Positions 9,411 through 18,377 of a stretch of DNA of 64,000 nt are shown in pieces. Source of the DNA: Bacteroidales bacterium UBA4345 (lineage in GTDB: Bacteria > Bacteroidota > Bacteroidia > Bacteroidales > Paludibacteraceae); assembly GCA_002396385.1 (NCBI GenBank), contig DGTD01000108.1:1-64000 (forward strand), read 5' to 3'. The notes beneath the pieces were generated by a model. That model was not told where the DNA came from and searched no databases. It saw only the letters and a list, made by a program, of their open reading frames with translations. The position numbers and the translations under genes were made by a program. Positions within the stretch are counted from its first letter, which is position 1. Each line of letters opens with the position of its first letter.

Positions 9411-10733
9411 TTATTTTACGAAAAATTCGTTGTTTAAGGCCTTCAAAGCCTGTTCCTTGTCTTCGCTGTGGATAAGGATGGAGATGTTGTTGCCCGACGC
9501 TCCATACGAAATCATGCTTATAGGCAGGTTGCCCAAGGCGGCAAGTACTTTTCCTTGAATGCCTTTGTTCTGGTCAGTGAGGTCGCCTACCACACAGATA
9601 ATGGTCATGTTGCGGTTGGTGCTGACAGTGCCGAATTTCTTCAAATCGTCGAGAATGTCTTCCAACTTTTTTTCGTTGTCGATGGTTACCGATACTCCGA
9701 TTTCAGAGGTGGTAATCATATCGATAGAAGTTTTGTATTGCTCAAACACTTCGAATACCCGGCGTAGGAATCCGTGGGCGAACAGCATACGGCTGCTCTT
9801 GATGCGGATTGACGTAATGCCGTCTTTGGCTGCTACCACTTCCACCTTGTTCGATGTGAAGGCGGTTGATATAACGGTGGCGTTGTCTTCACCCTGGTTG
9901 ATGTTGAGCAACTTCACCGGCACGTTCTCAAGCTTGGCTGGAGTCAGACAGATAGGGTGGAGGGCCTTCGCACTGAAATAAGCCAGTTCGGCAGCCTCGT
10001 CGAAGTTTAGTTTGTCGACCGGACGCGCGTCTTTTATAATGCTGTTATCGATGCGGTAGATGGCAGTCTTATCGCTCCAAATCTGTATTTCATCGGCATG
10101 TAAGACTGAACCTATCAGCGCGGCGGTGTAGTCGCTGCCGCCTTTCTTCAAATTGTCGGTCTCGTTGTAGGCATTGCGGCAAATGAAGCCTTCGGTAATG
10201 TAAAGGTCGGCGTGCCCGGCTGCCTCCAACTGGTTCTCCAGACTCTTTTTTATGAAAACGGTGTCGGGTTCCTCGTTCTTGTCTATACGCATAAAGTTGA
10301 GGGCTGGCAGGTTTTTCACGTTCAGCCCCATCCCCTTCAAGTATTCGGTAAAGAGGTAGCTTACAAGTAATTCGCCTTGCGCCACAATCCGCTTCTCTTC
10401 GAACAGGGTGAAGATGTCTTGCGACAGCTTCCGAATCTCGTCAAAACGGGCGGAAATCTCTTTCGTGACGGTCGCTTTTTGCTGCTGGTCGGTAAATAAA
10501 TCGTCGACTAGCTGAATATATTTTAACTCAAGGGCGTTGGTCATTTCTTTCGCACCGTCAGGATTCTTCTTATAAAGATAGTCGGCTATCTCTATAAGGC
10601 AGGTCGTGGTGCCTTTGATCGACGATACCACAATAATGTTGTTTTCGCCTTTGTGGGCGGCGGCTATTTTTGCCGAAACCCTTATTTTCTCAGCAGTGGC
10701 TACTGCTGAACTCCCGAATTTGACTACTTTCAT
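9411..10733 (-). CDS. lysC: Aspartate kinase
   Basis: A 440-residue monofunctional aspartokinase catalysing ATP-dependent phosphorylation of aspartate, the first step towards lysine, DAP, threonine and methionine. The N terminus carries the kinase signature VKFGSSAV. Further along are GGSDYTAALIG and the DARPVDKLNFDEA region. The last 150 residues hold two ACT regulatory domains (IRIKSSRMLFAHGFL and MTIICVVGDL), typical of feedback-inhibited enzymes. No homoserine dehydrogenase half is fused. It is the first gene of the lysC-lysA-glycosyltransferase-mazG run. An exact -7 box TAATTTTG on the minus strand (plus 10806-10813) lies about 70 bases upstream of the ATG. Confidence 0.94.
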   Translation of the reverse strand: MKVVKFGSSAVATAEKIRVSAKIAAAHKGENNIIVVSSIKGTTTCLIEIADYLYKKNPDGAKEMTNALELKYIQLVDDLFTDQQQKATVTKEISARFDEIRKLSQDIFTLFEEKRIVAQGELLVSYLFTEYLKGMGLNVKNLPALNFMRIDKNEEPDTVFIKKSLENQLEAAGHADLYITEGFICRNAYNETDNLKKGGSDYTAALIGSVLHADEIQIWSDKTAIYRIDNSIIKDARPVDKLNFDEAAELAYFSAKALHPICLTPAKLENVPVKLLNINQGEDNATVISTAFTSNKVEVVAAKDGITSIRIKSSRMLFAHGFLRRVFEVFEQYKTSIDMITTSEIGVSVTIDNEKKLEDILDDLKKFGTVSTNRNMTIICVVGDLTDQNKGIQGKVLAALGNLPISMISYGASGNNISILIHSEDKEQALKALNNEFFVK

Positions 10734-11216
10734 CTTTCCTCAGGTTTTAAGTTTCAAGTTTTCCAGAAGGCTTGGTTTGCGCTGCCTGTAAAAACTGTTT
10801 ATATGCAAAATTACGAAATAATACTGAACCAATCTTACTTTTCAACTCCAATCGTCGAATGGCTTATGTAAAAAGGTGTGGGCGCTACAAACTATTTGTT
10901 GGCCGATGTGGCGCTATGGCCCTCTTGATGATTGTCCAGGTTGTGTAAACAACCTATAAACGAATGCCGTTCCCTGGTGGGGGGCGGTGAACTCCAGATG
11001 GAGTTGGGGTTACTGAAAGACAAAAGGATGAAATACTGTAATGCTGTTTTTTATGTTGCAAAGCATAAAAATGGGGGGGTGAATTGGTGCGGATGACATA
11101 TCTTTGCGAAAAACAATTTCCAATATGGCGAATTTTAAATTTTCGGTTCTGTTAATTAAATTGGGATTGTGGAGTTTTTTATAATTTTGGATGTTGAATC
11201 GTTCTATTGTTTTTAG
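10734..11216. other. Divergent intergenic region upstream of lysC and the first MuiA-like gene
   Basis: About 480 bases with no credible gene. It holds the lysC -7 box (10806-10813, minus). It also holds two short perfect hairpins: AGGTTGT/ACAACCT with a GTAA loop at 10938-10955, and AACTCC/GGAGTT just after 10990. A G-rich stretch follows (GGGGGGG near 11074), then TATCTTTG at 11099-11106 and a better promoter match at 11160-11189. Confidence 0.5.
11160..11189 (+). promoter_or_regulatory. Probable promoter of the MuiA-like gene pair
   Basis: ATTG at 11160-11163 is followed after 18 bases by an exact TAnnTTTG box (TAATTTTG, 11182-11189). Transcription would begin about 20 bases before the ATG at 11217. 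Confidence 0.5.
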
Positions 11217-13616
11217 ATGAAAAAACTAATTTTTACAGTGCTTTGTTTGGCGGCTTCCTACACTTCTGCTAAACCGTTAGTCACGCAATCGGACATTGTG
11301 GGGGTGACGGTTTTCAAACAGGGTGCTTTGGTTGAGCGCAGGGCGCGCGTCAAACTGGCTGCCGGTGTGAACGAGGTGAAAATTCCGTTCATCAGCCCTG
11401 AATTGGACCAGCGCTCGTTGCAGGTCGGAGTCTCTAATCTTGATGTTACGTTGGGTAGTGTGAAAGTCGATTTTGAACTGCCACGGCGTCTTGAATTAGC
11501 CGCAGTCAGCGACTCGCTGACCAAGCGTATGTCGTTGTTGAACGACACTTTAAGCATGTTGGCAGAACTCAGCAGCGTTTTTGAGAGGGAACGGATGGTG
11601 TTGCTCCGAAACTACAATATAGGGGGTGACAAGGGGTTCGATGCCGCACGCCTGCAAGGTGTGGCCGAGTACTTGCGGAAAGACTTGGATGAGGTGGGCG
11701 ATAACCAGTACTCCATAAACAAGACCGCAACAAATTACAACCATGAGCTGAAACAGCTGGAACAGGAGGTCCTGCTGCTCGACGAACAACTCTACAAACA
11801 GTGTGGAGTGGTGAATATGGTGTTGGTGGCTCCCGCCGCTTCTGAAACGGAAATTAACATCAAGTATTTCGTGAAGGATGCCAAGTGGAATCCTAGTTAT
11901 GAAATAAGAATCAGTGGCAACCAACCTTCAACCCTGCAACTCACAAGTAAGGCGCAGGTGAGCCAACTGTCGAAAGAAGACTGGCAGGATGTGCCGCTCA
12001 CGGTCTCGCTCAACAATCCGAACGAGGCCAGTGCTTTGCCAAAACTGGAACGATACACACTGCCATATGGTAGGAACGGCTATAGTGCGGCCAAACCTAA
12101 AGCGAACGATATGGTGAAGGTGATGGGTGTGGTGCGCGATGGGAAGCGGCCGCTGATGGGAACGCTGGTCTCTTGCGGAGAAAACAGTTTGTCGGTGTTG
12201 ACCGACAGCACAGGCTTTTACGAGTTGCTGGTCCCAAAAGACGCAACGCTGGAATTTAAATATTCCGGTTATAAGAAGATCCGTCGTGTAAGGGGTGAAA
12301 ACGTGATGGTTTGTAATGTGGTGTTTGACGAAACAAATAACCAAAAGGCCCGCTATGCCAAAATTACTGGTAGTGCCCGTTATATTTCGGGACGTGTCTT
12401 GAACTCTGAAGGTGGAATTGCTAAAACAAAGGTCTCGATTAAGGGAACTGACCAACAGGTGGAGACGGACGATAATGGCTTTTTCCGGATTGAGGCTAGG
12501 ACGGGACAAACCCTTTTGGTTGAACATCCTGATTACGAACCTTTGGAAGAGGTGGTTGTTGGCGGAAGAAACAGATATGACCTGTTGCCTGAAAAACATG
12601 GGACGCTGGTTGGTTCTTCTGCTTCTCTTTCTGCCGAAAAACTGCAGGGCCGTGTTGCCGGTGTGCAGGCTATAACCACTTCAGGTCAGCCAGGTCCAGC
12701 AGCTAAGATTACCATTCACGGAACTTCAACCCTTAGAGGTTCTGCAGAACCTTTGTACGTTGTCGATGGTATGCCGTTGGGTGGTGGTAAGGGAAGCGCA
12801 AATTCTAACCCGCTTGCTTCAATCAACCCTGCCGATATTGAATCGATGGAAGTTCTTAAGGATGCCTCGGCCACCGGCATATACGGGGCACGGGCCTCTA
12901 ACGGTGTGGTTATAATAACTACTAAAAAGAATGGCTCAGCCTCGTTCCAGAATGAACTTGAGGTTAAGTTACAAGACTATACCGCGCAGACGAAAGACAA
13001 AGTGAGTGTGCCTGCCGATGGTGTGGAACGCGAGGCGGAATTAAACATAAAGCAGGTGCCGGTTTCCTTTTCTTACTATGCCGCTCCTAAAGCGTCGCCG
13101 GCTGTCTACGTGCTGGCTTCGGTCCCGAATTGGAAGAATTATGACTTGCAGGATGGACGAGTCAAGGTCTTTAAGGATAATGCGTTTGTGGGGAACACGT
13201 ACATTACCCGAAATTTCTTTTCCGATACCCTAACCTTTTCTGTCTCAAGGGCTGACGACGTGCTTGTTGAACGGCGCCTGGTGACGCAAAACCATAAGGA
13301 AGGTTTGCTGAAACAGGCGGACAAGGTGACTCGAAAATGGCTGATTACGCTAAAGAACAACAAACGCGAGCCTGTAAAAATAATAGTGAACGACCGAATT
13401 CCCGTTTCTGAGCGAAAAGGGGTGAAGGTGGAACTGCTCAATGCCGTTGGCGCCACAGTTGACGAGTATTATGGCCTGTTGTCGTGGAACTTGAATCTGG
13501 CCCCTGGTGAAAAGAGGGAACTGTACTATACTTATACCGTATCGGTGAAAAATACGAATGATTACGATATAGAAGATTTTTTTGAAGATGAAGAAGAGTA
13601 TGAAAACACTAAGTAA
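11217..13616 (+). CDS. MuiA/DUF4139-family exported protein with inserted carboxypeptidase-regulatory and SusC-type plug domains
   Basis: A 799-residue protein with a signal peptide (MKKLIFTVLCLAASYTSA). Residues 25-95 match the DUF4140 N-terminal domain (VTVFKQGALVERRARV). A coiled-coil-like stretch at about 95-200 and the start of the DUF4139 beta region (WNPSYEIRISG) follow. Residues 300-372 and 392-455 are two carboxypeptidase-regulatory-like beta sandwiches. Residues 470-575 are unmistakably a SusC/TonB-receptor plug: KITIHGTSTLRGS, EPLYVVDGMPLG, NPADIESMEVLKDASATGIYG, ASNGVVIITTKK. From about 590 the DUF4139 domain resumes (VYVLASVPNWK, LAPGEKRELYY). No 22-strand barrel follows, so it is not a normal TonB receptor. 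MuiA-type proteins have no settled function. The next gene is a paralogue that lacks the second sandwich and the plug. Confidence 0.85.
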   Translation: MKKLIFTVLCLAASYTSAKPLVTQSDIVGVTVFKQGALVERRARVKLAAGVNEVKIPFISPELDQRSLQVGVSNLDVTLGSVKVDFELPRRLELAAVSDSLTKRMSLLNDTLSMLAELSSVFERERMVLLRNYNIGGDKGFDAARLQGVAEYLRKDLDEVGDNQYSINKTATNYNHELKQLEQEVLLLDEQLYKQCGVVNMVLVAPAASETEINIKYFVKDAKWNPSYEIRISGNQPSTLQLTSKAQVSQLSKEDWQDVPLTVSLNNPNEASALPKLERYTLPYGRNGYSAAKPKANDMVKVMGVVRDGKRPLMGTLVSCGENSLSVLTDSTGFYELLVPKDATLEFKYSGYKKIRRVRGENVMVCNVVFDETNNQKARYAKITGSARYISGRVLNSEGGIAKTKVSIKGTDQQVETDDNGFFRIEARTGQTLLVEHPDYEPLEEVVVGGRNRYDLLPEKHGTLVGSSASLSAEKLQGRVAGVQAITTSGQPGPAAKITIHGTSTLRGSAEPLYVVDGMPLGGGKGSANSNPLASINPADIESMEVLKDASATGIYGARASNGVVIITTKKNGSASFQNELEVKLQDYTAQTKDKVSVPADGVEREAELNIKQVPVSFSYYAAPKASPAVYVLASVPNWKNYDLQDGRVKVFKDNAFVGNTYITRNFFSDTLTFSVSRADDVLVERRLVTQNHKEGLLKQADKVTRKWLITLKNNKREPVKIIVNDRIPVSERKGVKVELLNAVGATVDEYYGLLSWNLNLAPGEKRELYYTYTVSVKNTNDYDIEDFFEDEEEYENTK

Positions 13617-15468
13617 ATATTTTATAGCTGCAGTGCTTTGGGCAGCGTGGCAACCTGCCGAACTTGTTGCGGCTACCGATGCCGCTTCGCAAATACAGTC
13701 GGTGGTGGTCTATCCGGAAGGTGCTATGGTCAACCGTTCGGTAAAGGTCCAATTGAAAAACGGACTGAACGAGGTGAAGGTTCCTTTACTTACTCCGCTT
13801 CTTGACCAAAAGTCGGTGCGGGTGGGAGTGAAAAATGGTAATGCAACGCTGTTGGGTGTCAAATACGATGTGGAGGTGCCCGGACAGAAAGAGATAGGAA
13901 AGGTGTTTAGAATACTATCGGAAAGGGCTTCGGTCCTGCGCGATTCAATCGATATTTACCAGTACAAACACGATGTGTTGGAAAAAGAGCGGGAACTGTT
14001 GCTGAAAAATAATAATATAGGTGGCACACAGGGCTTTACGGCTGCTACGTTGCAGGGGGTGGCCTCGTATGTGAGGACCGACCTGACTAACATTATTTCG
14101 CTGCAGTACAACTATACCAAACAGATTGACCGCTTGCAGGACGAACTTACGGTTTGTGAGCAGCAGATGAACCTGCAGGCTGAAAAGCAGATGGATCCGA
14201 AGAGCTTTCTGCTCGTGTCCCTCGATGCCGCTTCGGCGGGCAGCTGTGAGCTTGAATTGCAGTATTATGTCGAGGAAGCTTCGTGGATGCCTTTTTACGA
14301 GGTGCGAATATCCAAGCAAAACGATGCGCTGCATCTGGTGAAAAAGGCCTATGTCAGCCAGGGCAGTCGTGAAGCCTGGAATGACGTGGCTTTGTCGTTG
14401 TCGCAAAACAATCCGGCTATCAGCAGCGAAATGCCGGTGCTGGGGCGTTATACGCTGCCTTACCATGAGTATTCTAGAAGCAGAAAAAACAACGAGAAGG
14501 CTTTTGTGAAGGTGCTGGGTATTGTCCGCGATGAAAAAGCCCCGCTAAAAGGCGCCTTGGTCGAGGCGGGCGACGATTTCAAAACCCAGACCGACGAGAA
14601 CGGCTATTACGAATTGTTGGTTCCCGACAGAACGGATGTGAAATTCTCGTATAAGAATATCGGTACTGCCAATTGCCGGGTGAGTGGCAAGAATGTGAAG
14701 GTTTGCAATGTGGAACTTTCTAACAAAAAGGGGCGTGTGGTTGAACCTACCCCAAAAGCGGCTTATTCTAACTATATAGTACAAAATAGGTTGTCGGTGA
14801 ACAACTTTTACACTGAAGAAATGTTTTCTGATTTTCCTTACGATGGCAATGTTCCGCAGATGTGTGTACGTAATGTGGTGACTCCGGTTACAGGAAAATA
14901 TTCGGTGCCCGACGACGGGGCTGACCATGAGGTGATGGTGGAAGATCTTAACTTGAAGGCCGACTATACCTATCATGTCGTACCGAAATTGTCGAAAGAC
15001 GTCTATCTGGTGGCTTCGGTTCCCAACTGGAAGGACCTCGACTTGCAAGACGGTGCCGTGAAATTGTTCTTGAATAATGTCTATATGGGCGAGAGCTTTA
15101 TCAATACCCGTCAGGTTGACGATTCCCTCTCTTTCTCTGTGGGGGTCGATAAAGATTTAGCGGTTGAACGGAAGGATATGCGCGTTTACAATTCGAAAAG
15201 CTTGCTGAAAACCTCGAACAAAGTGGTGCGCGATTGGATGATAACGGTCAAAAACAATAAGAAGTCGACTGTTAGGGTCGTAGTGGAAGACCAGTTCCCG
15301 GTATCAACCTCCAGCGATGTGAAGGTGGAACTGTTGGCTAATGGTGGGGCCAAGGTCGACGAGGTGGAGGGCAAACTGGTGTGGAACCTACAGCTAAAAC
15401 CCGGCGAGAAAAAAGAACTGCGTTTCTCTTATTCGGTTAAGTCTTCTAAAAAGTTGAATGTCGAATAA
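13600..15468 (+). CDS. MuiA/DUF4139-family exported protein, tandem paralogue
   Basis: I choose the ATG at 13600 (622 residues), which opens into the signal peptide MKTLSKYFIAAVLWAAW. An ATG at 13588 and a TTG at 13582 are in frame. With the chosen start the gene overlaps the stop of the preceding gene by 17 bases, so translation is probably coupled. The order is DUF4140 domain (VVVYPEGAMVNRSVKV), coiled-coil-like linker, first half of DUF4139 (WMPFYEVRIS), one carboxypeptidase-regulatory-like domain (VKVLGIVRDEKAPLKG), a short linker of about 60 residues, then the second DUF4139 half (VYLVASVPNWKDLDLQ, LKPGEKKELRFSYSV). It aligns throughout with its upstream neighbour except for that neighbour's extra cassette. 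Confidence 0.87.
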   Translation: MKTLSKYFIAAVLWAAWQPAELVAATDAASQIQSVVVYPEGAMVNRSVKVQLKNGLNEVKVPLLTPLLDQKSVRVGVKNGNATLLGVKYDVEVPGQKEIGKVFRILSERASVLRDSIDIYQYKHDVLEKERELLLKNNNIGGTQGFTAATLQGVASYVRTDLTNIISLQYNYTKQIDRLQDELTVCEQQMNLQAEKQMDPKSFLLVSLDAASAGSCELELQYYVEEASWMPFYEVRISKQNDALHLVKKAYVSQGSREAWNDVALSLSQNNPAISSEMPVLGRYTLPYHEYSRSRKNNEKAFVKVLGIVRDEKAPLKGALVEAGDDFKTQTDENGYYELLVPDRTDVKFSYKNIGTANCRVSGKNVKVCNVELSNKKGRVVEPTPKAAYSNYIVQNRLSVNNFYTEEMFSDFPYDGNVPQMCVRNVVTPVTGKYSVPDDGADHEVMVEDLNLKADYTYHVVPKLSKDVYLVASVPNWKDLDLQDGAVKLFLNNVYMGESFINTRQVDDSLSFSVGVDKDLAVERKDMRVYNSKSLLKTSNKVVRDWMITVKNNKKSTVRVVVEDQFPVSTSSDVKVELLANGGAKVDEVEGKLVWNLQLKPGEKKELRFSYSVKSSKKLNVE

Positions 15469-15489
15469 GCCTTTCCTGATAATGAAAAC

Positions 15490-15524
15490 AGCGGGGGGAT
15501 GCAGCTTGGCTGCATCCCCCCGCT
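15490..15524. terminator. Strong hairpin between convergent genes, probable bidirectional terminator
   Basis: A perfect 16-bp stem (15490-15505 with 15509-15524) with a 3-base loop lies between the stop of the plus-strand MuiA-like gene and the stop of minus-strand metH. No long T-run follows on either strand, so it may act partly by blocking read-through. Confidence 0.7.
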
Positions 15525-15541
15525 TCGTAGTAATTTGTTGT

Positions 15542-18313
15542 TTAGAATAAATTGAGTTTGTTCTTTTTTGCCTCTTCCAGACTCAGCAGTTGCTCTTGTT
15601 TGGCGGCATTCTCCTTCCGTAGCTTCACCTGCTCGTCTTTAATGTTCTTGATGAAGGCATCGCGTGTTTTCGGGTTCAGCAGTTGCGAAGCGGCATAGGT
15701 GCTGTGCGACGCGTCTTTCATATAGGCAACCAGTCCGTCGTAGTTCGGAGCCATTTTAACGGCGGTGTGCATCTTCGAAGTGGTGGCTCCGCCTATCAGC
15801 AACGGAATGGTGAGCCCTGCCTTCTGCATTTCGGCGGCCACGTGGCACATCTCCTCCAGCGAAGGGGTTATAAGTCCGCTTAAACAGATGAGGTCGGCCT
15901 TTTCGCGTATGGCGGTTTCGATGATAGTCTCGCTTGGGACCATCACGCCCAGGTCTATCATCTCAAAATTGTTGCAGGCCATAATCACGGCTACAATGTT
16001 CTTGCCTATGTCGTGTACGTCGCCTTTAACGGTGGCAATCACTATTTTCCCGGCTTTCTGTCCGCCCCCACTTGCATTTTGCGCCTCAATGGTCGGCTGA
16101 AGGATGGAGACCGCATTTTTCATGGTGCGTGCGGTTTTTACCACTTGTGGCAGGAACATTTTCCCGGCGCCAAACAGTTCGCCCACGTAGTTCATACCGT
16201 CCATAAGCGGCTTTTCGATGATTTCAACAGCTTTCGGATATTTTTCGAGGGCTTCTTTCAAGTCGGTTTCCAAGTAGTCGCTGATGCCTTTCACCAAAGC
16301 GTATTGCAACCGTTCTTCCAGCGTGCCGTTCCTCCATTCGTCGACGTGCGCTTTCTGTGTTTCTCCGCTGTGTTGTGCCTTTATTTCCTCGGCCTTGGCA
16401 ATCATACGCTCGGTAGCCTCAGGGTCGCGGTTGAAAATGACGTCTTCCACGCATTTAAGCAAGTCTTTCGGAATGTCGTCGTAAACCTGCAGCATGCCGG
16501 CGTTAACAATACCCATGTCCATGCCTACCTTGTAGGCATAGTAGAGAAATACCGAGTGGATCGCCTCACGGACAATGTTGTTCCCACGGAACGAGAACGA
16601 CAGGTTGCTGACACCTCCGCTTATCTTTGCGTAAGGCAGATTCTCGTGAATCCATTGTGCGGCTTGTATGAAGTACACGCCGTAGTTGTTGTGTTCTTCA
16701 ATACCCGTGGCTATAGCCAGTACGTTGGGGTCGAAAATGATGCCTTCAGGCGGGAACCCGGCCTTTTGGGTAAGCAGGTCGTAGGCACGCTTGCAGATCT
16801 CTTTTTTGCGCTCGAACGTATCGGCCTGCCCGGTCTCGTCAAATGCCATTACCACGGTGGCGGCACCGTAAGCCTTTATTTTCCGTGCCTTTTCCAGAAA
16901 TTTTTCTTCACCCTCTTTCAGCGAAATGGAATTGACGATGCATTTCCCCTGAACGCATTGCAATCCGGCCTCAATGACTTCCCATTTCGAGGAGTCGATC
17001 ATAATAGGCAGCTTCGAGATTTCGGGTTCAGAGGCAATCAGGTTCAGGAAGGTGACCATCTCGCTCTTCGCGTCAAGCATCGCATCGTCCATATTGACGT
17101 CGATGACTTGAGCTCCATTCTCAACCTGCTTGCGGGCTATGCTCAGCGCTTCGTCGTAGTTTTTCTCACTGATGAGGCGCAGGAATTTTTTCGAACCTGC
17201 CACATTACACCGTTCGCCAATGTTCATGAACAGCGAGCGTGGAGCGTTGGGGTCCTCCTTAAAATTGACCGAATGTATGACGAGGTCCTCCAAACCCGAA
17301 AGCACCAGGTCGTGGCTCTTTTCAACGGGTTTGCGTGGCGGGTAGTTGTTTACAAAAGCCTGGTAGGCGCCAATGTGTCCGGGTGTCGTACCACAGCAGC
17401 CGCCAATAATGTTCACCAACCCCTCTTGTAGGTATTCTTCAACCTGGGGGGCCATTATTTCGGGCGTTTCATCGTATTGGCCGAACTGGTTCGGAAGTCC
17501 GGCGTTCGGGTAGGCGCTGACGTAGAACGGAGCAGTGTCGGAAATCTCTTTCAAGAACCTTTTCAGGTCGCGTGCTCCAAAAGAACAGTTCAGACCCACC
17601 GAAAGCAGGTCAAAGTCGGAAACTGAGGCTAAAAAGGCGCGCATGGTTTGTCCGCTCAGCGTACGTCCGCTAATGTCGGCAACGGTGGCCGAAAGCATCA
17701 GGTAAACACGTTTCCCTAGTTGGGCCATAGCATCTTCCGCCGCCATAATGGCCGCTTTGGCATTCAGCGTGTCGAAAATGGTTTCAATGAGCAGCGCGTC
17801 AACTCCGCCTTCAATCAGTGCGAGCATCTGCTCGGTGTAGGCTTCGCGCAACTGGTTGAAGGTGACGCCACGCATGGCCGGGTTGTTCACATCGGGCGAG
17901 ATGGACGCCGTCTTGTTGGTCGGCCCTACCGAGCCCGCTACAAAACGGGGCTTCGAAGGGTCTTTCCGGGTATATTCGTCGGCAGCCTCGCGGGCAAGGC
18001 GTGCCCCCTCGAGGTTGAACTCGCGTACGAAGGGCTCGCAGTGGTAGTCGGCCATTGATATGCTCTGCGAGTTGAAGGTGCAGGTCTCGATAATGTCGGC
18101 TCCTGCCTCCAGATATTTGGTGTGTATTTCCTTTATTTTAGCGGGTTGGGTAATACACAACAGGTCGTTGTTGCCCCGTTGCTGTCCCGGCAGGTCTTTG
18201 AACCTTTCGCCACGGTAATCCGCTTCCTGCAATTTATACTGCTGGATCATAGTACCCATACCGCCGTCGAGTACCAAAATTCTTTTTCCCAGTTCTTCTT
18301 TTAAGTCTGCCAT
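15542..18313 (-). CDS. metH: Cobalamin-dependent methionine synthase lacking the AdoMet reactivation domain
   Basis: A 923-residue MetH that transfers a methyl group from 5-methyltetrahydrofolate through cobalamin to homocysteine. Residues 1-320 are the homocysteine domain, with the zinc ligands Cys243 (GLNCSFG) and Cys306/Cys307 ([10 protein letters not shown]). About 355-640 is the pterin-binding domain ([16 protein letters not shown]). About 660-745 is the B12 cap, and about 750-885 the B12-binding domain with [11 protein letters not shown], whose His767 would ligate cobalt. The protein stops in the linker right after this domain ([14 protein letters not shown]), where the roughly 1230-residue E. 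coli enzyme continues into the AdoMet-binding activation domain. Short MetH forms are known in Bacteroidota, so this is probably natural. It lies 64 bases downstream of the ClC gene. Confidence 0.93.
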   Translation of the reverse strand: MADLKEELGKRILVLDGGMGTMIQQYKLQEADYRGERFKDLPGQQRGNNDLLCITQPAKIKEIHTKYLEAGADIIETCTFNSQSISMADYHCEPFVREFNLEGARLAREAADEYTRKDPSKPRFVAGSVGPTNKTASISPDVNNPAMRGVTFNQLREAYTEQMLALIEGGVDALLIETIFDTLNAKAAIMAAEDAMAQLGKRVYLMLSATVADISGRTLSGQTMRAFLASVSDFDLLSVGLNCSFGARDLKRFLKEISDTAPFYVSAYPNAGLPNQFGQYDETPEIMAPQVEEYLQEGLVNIIGGCCGTTPGHIGAYQAFVNNYPPRKPVEKSHDLVLSGLEDLVIHSVNFKEDPNAPRSLFMNIGERCNVAGSKKFLRLISEKNYDEALSIARKQVENGAQVIDVNMDDAMLDAKSEMVTFLNLIASEPEISKLPIMIDSSKWEVIEAGLQCVQGKCIVNSISLKEGEEKFLEKARKIKAYGAATVVMAFDETGQADTFERKKEICKRAYDLLTQKAGFPPEGIIFDPNVLAIATGIEEHNNYGVYFIQAAQWIHENLPYAKISGGVSNLSFSFRGNNIVREAIHSVFLYYAYKVGMDMGIVNAGMLQVYDDIPKDLLKCVEDVIFNRDPEATERMIAKAEEIKAQHSGETQKAHVDEWRNGTLEERLQYALVKGISDYLETDLKEALEKYPKAVEIIEKPLMDGMNYVGELFGAGKMFLPQVVKTARTMKNAVSILQPTIEAQNASGGGQKAGKIVIATVKGDVHDIGKNIVAVIMACNNFEMIDLGVMVPSETIIETAIREKADLICLSGLITPSLEEMCHVAAEMQKAGLTIPLLIGGATTSKMHTAVKMAPNYDGLVAYMKDASHSTYAASQLLNPKTRDAFIKNIKDEQVKLRKENAAKQEQLLSLEEAKKNKLNLF

Positions 18314-18377
18314 TTGTTCTATCCGGACCTATTTTTTTAATAAATTATTTGGGGAACACCGCTGTCAGTTATACCGC

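Noticed and set aside
11217..13616. Annotation of the MuiA-like gene as a SusC or TonB-dependent receptor
   Set aside because: Only the plug is present; no outer-membrane barrel follows and both ends belong to the DUF4140/DUF4139 family.
16013..17431. A 472-codon plus-strand open frame opposite metH
   Set aside because: It lies wholly inside metH on the other strand, has no recognisable domain, and its composition is that of an antisense shadow of a well-conserved gene.
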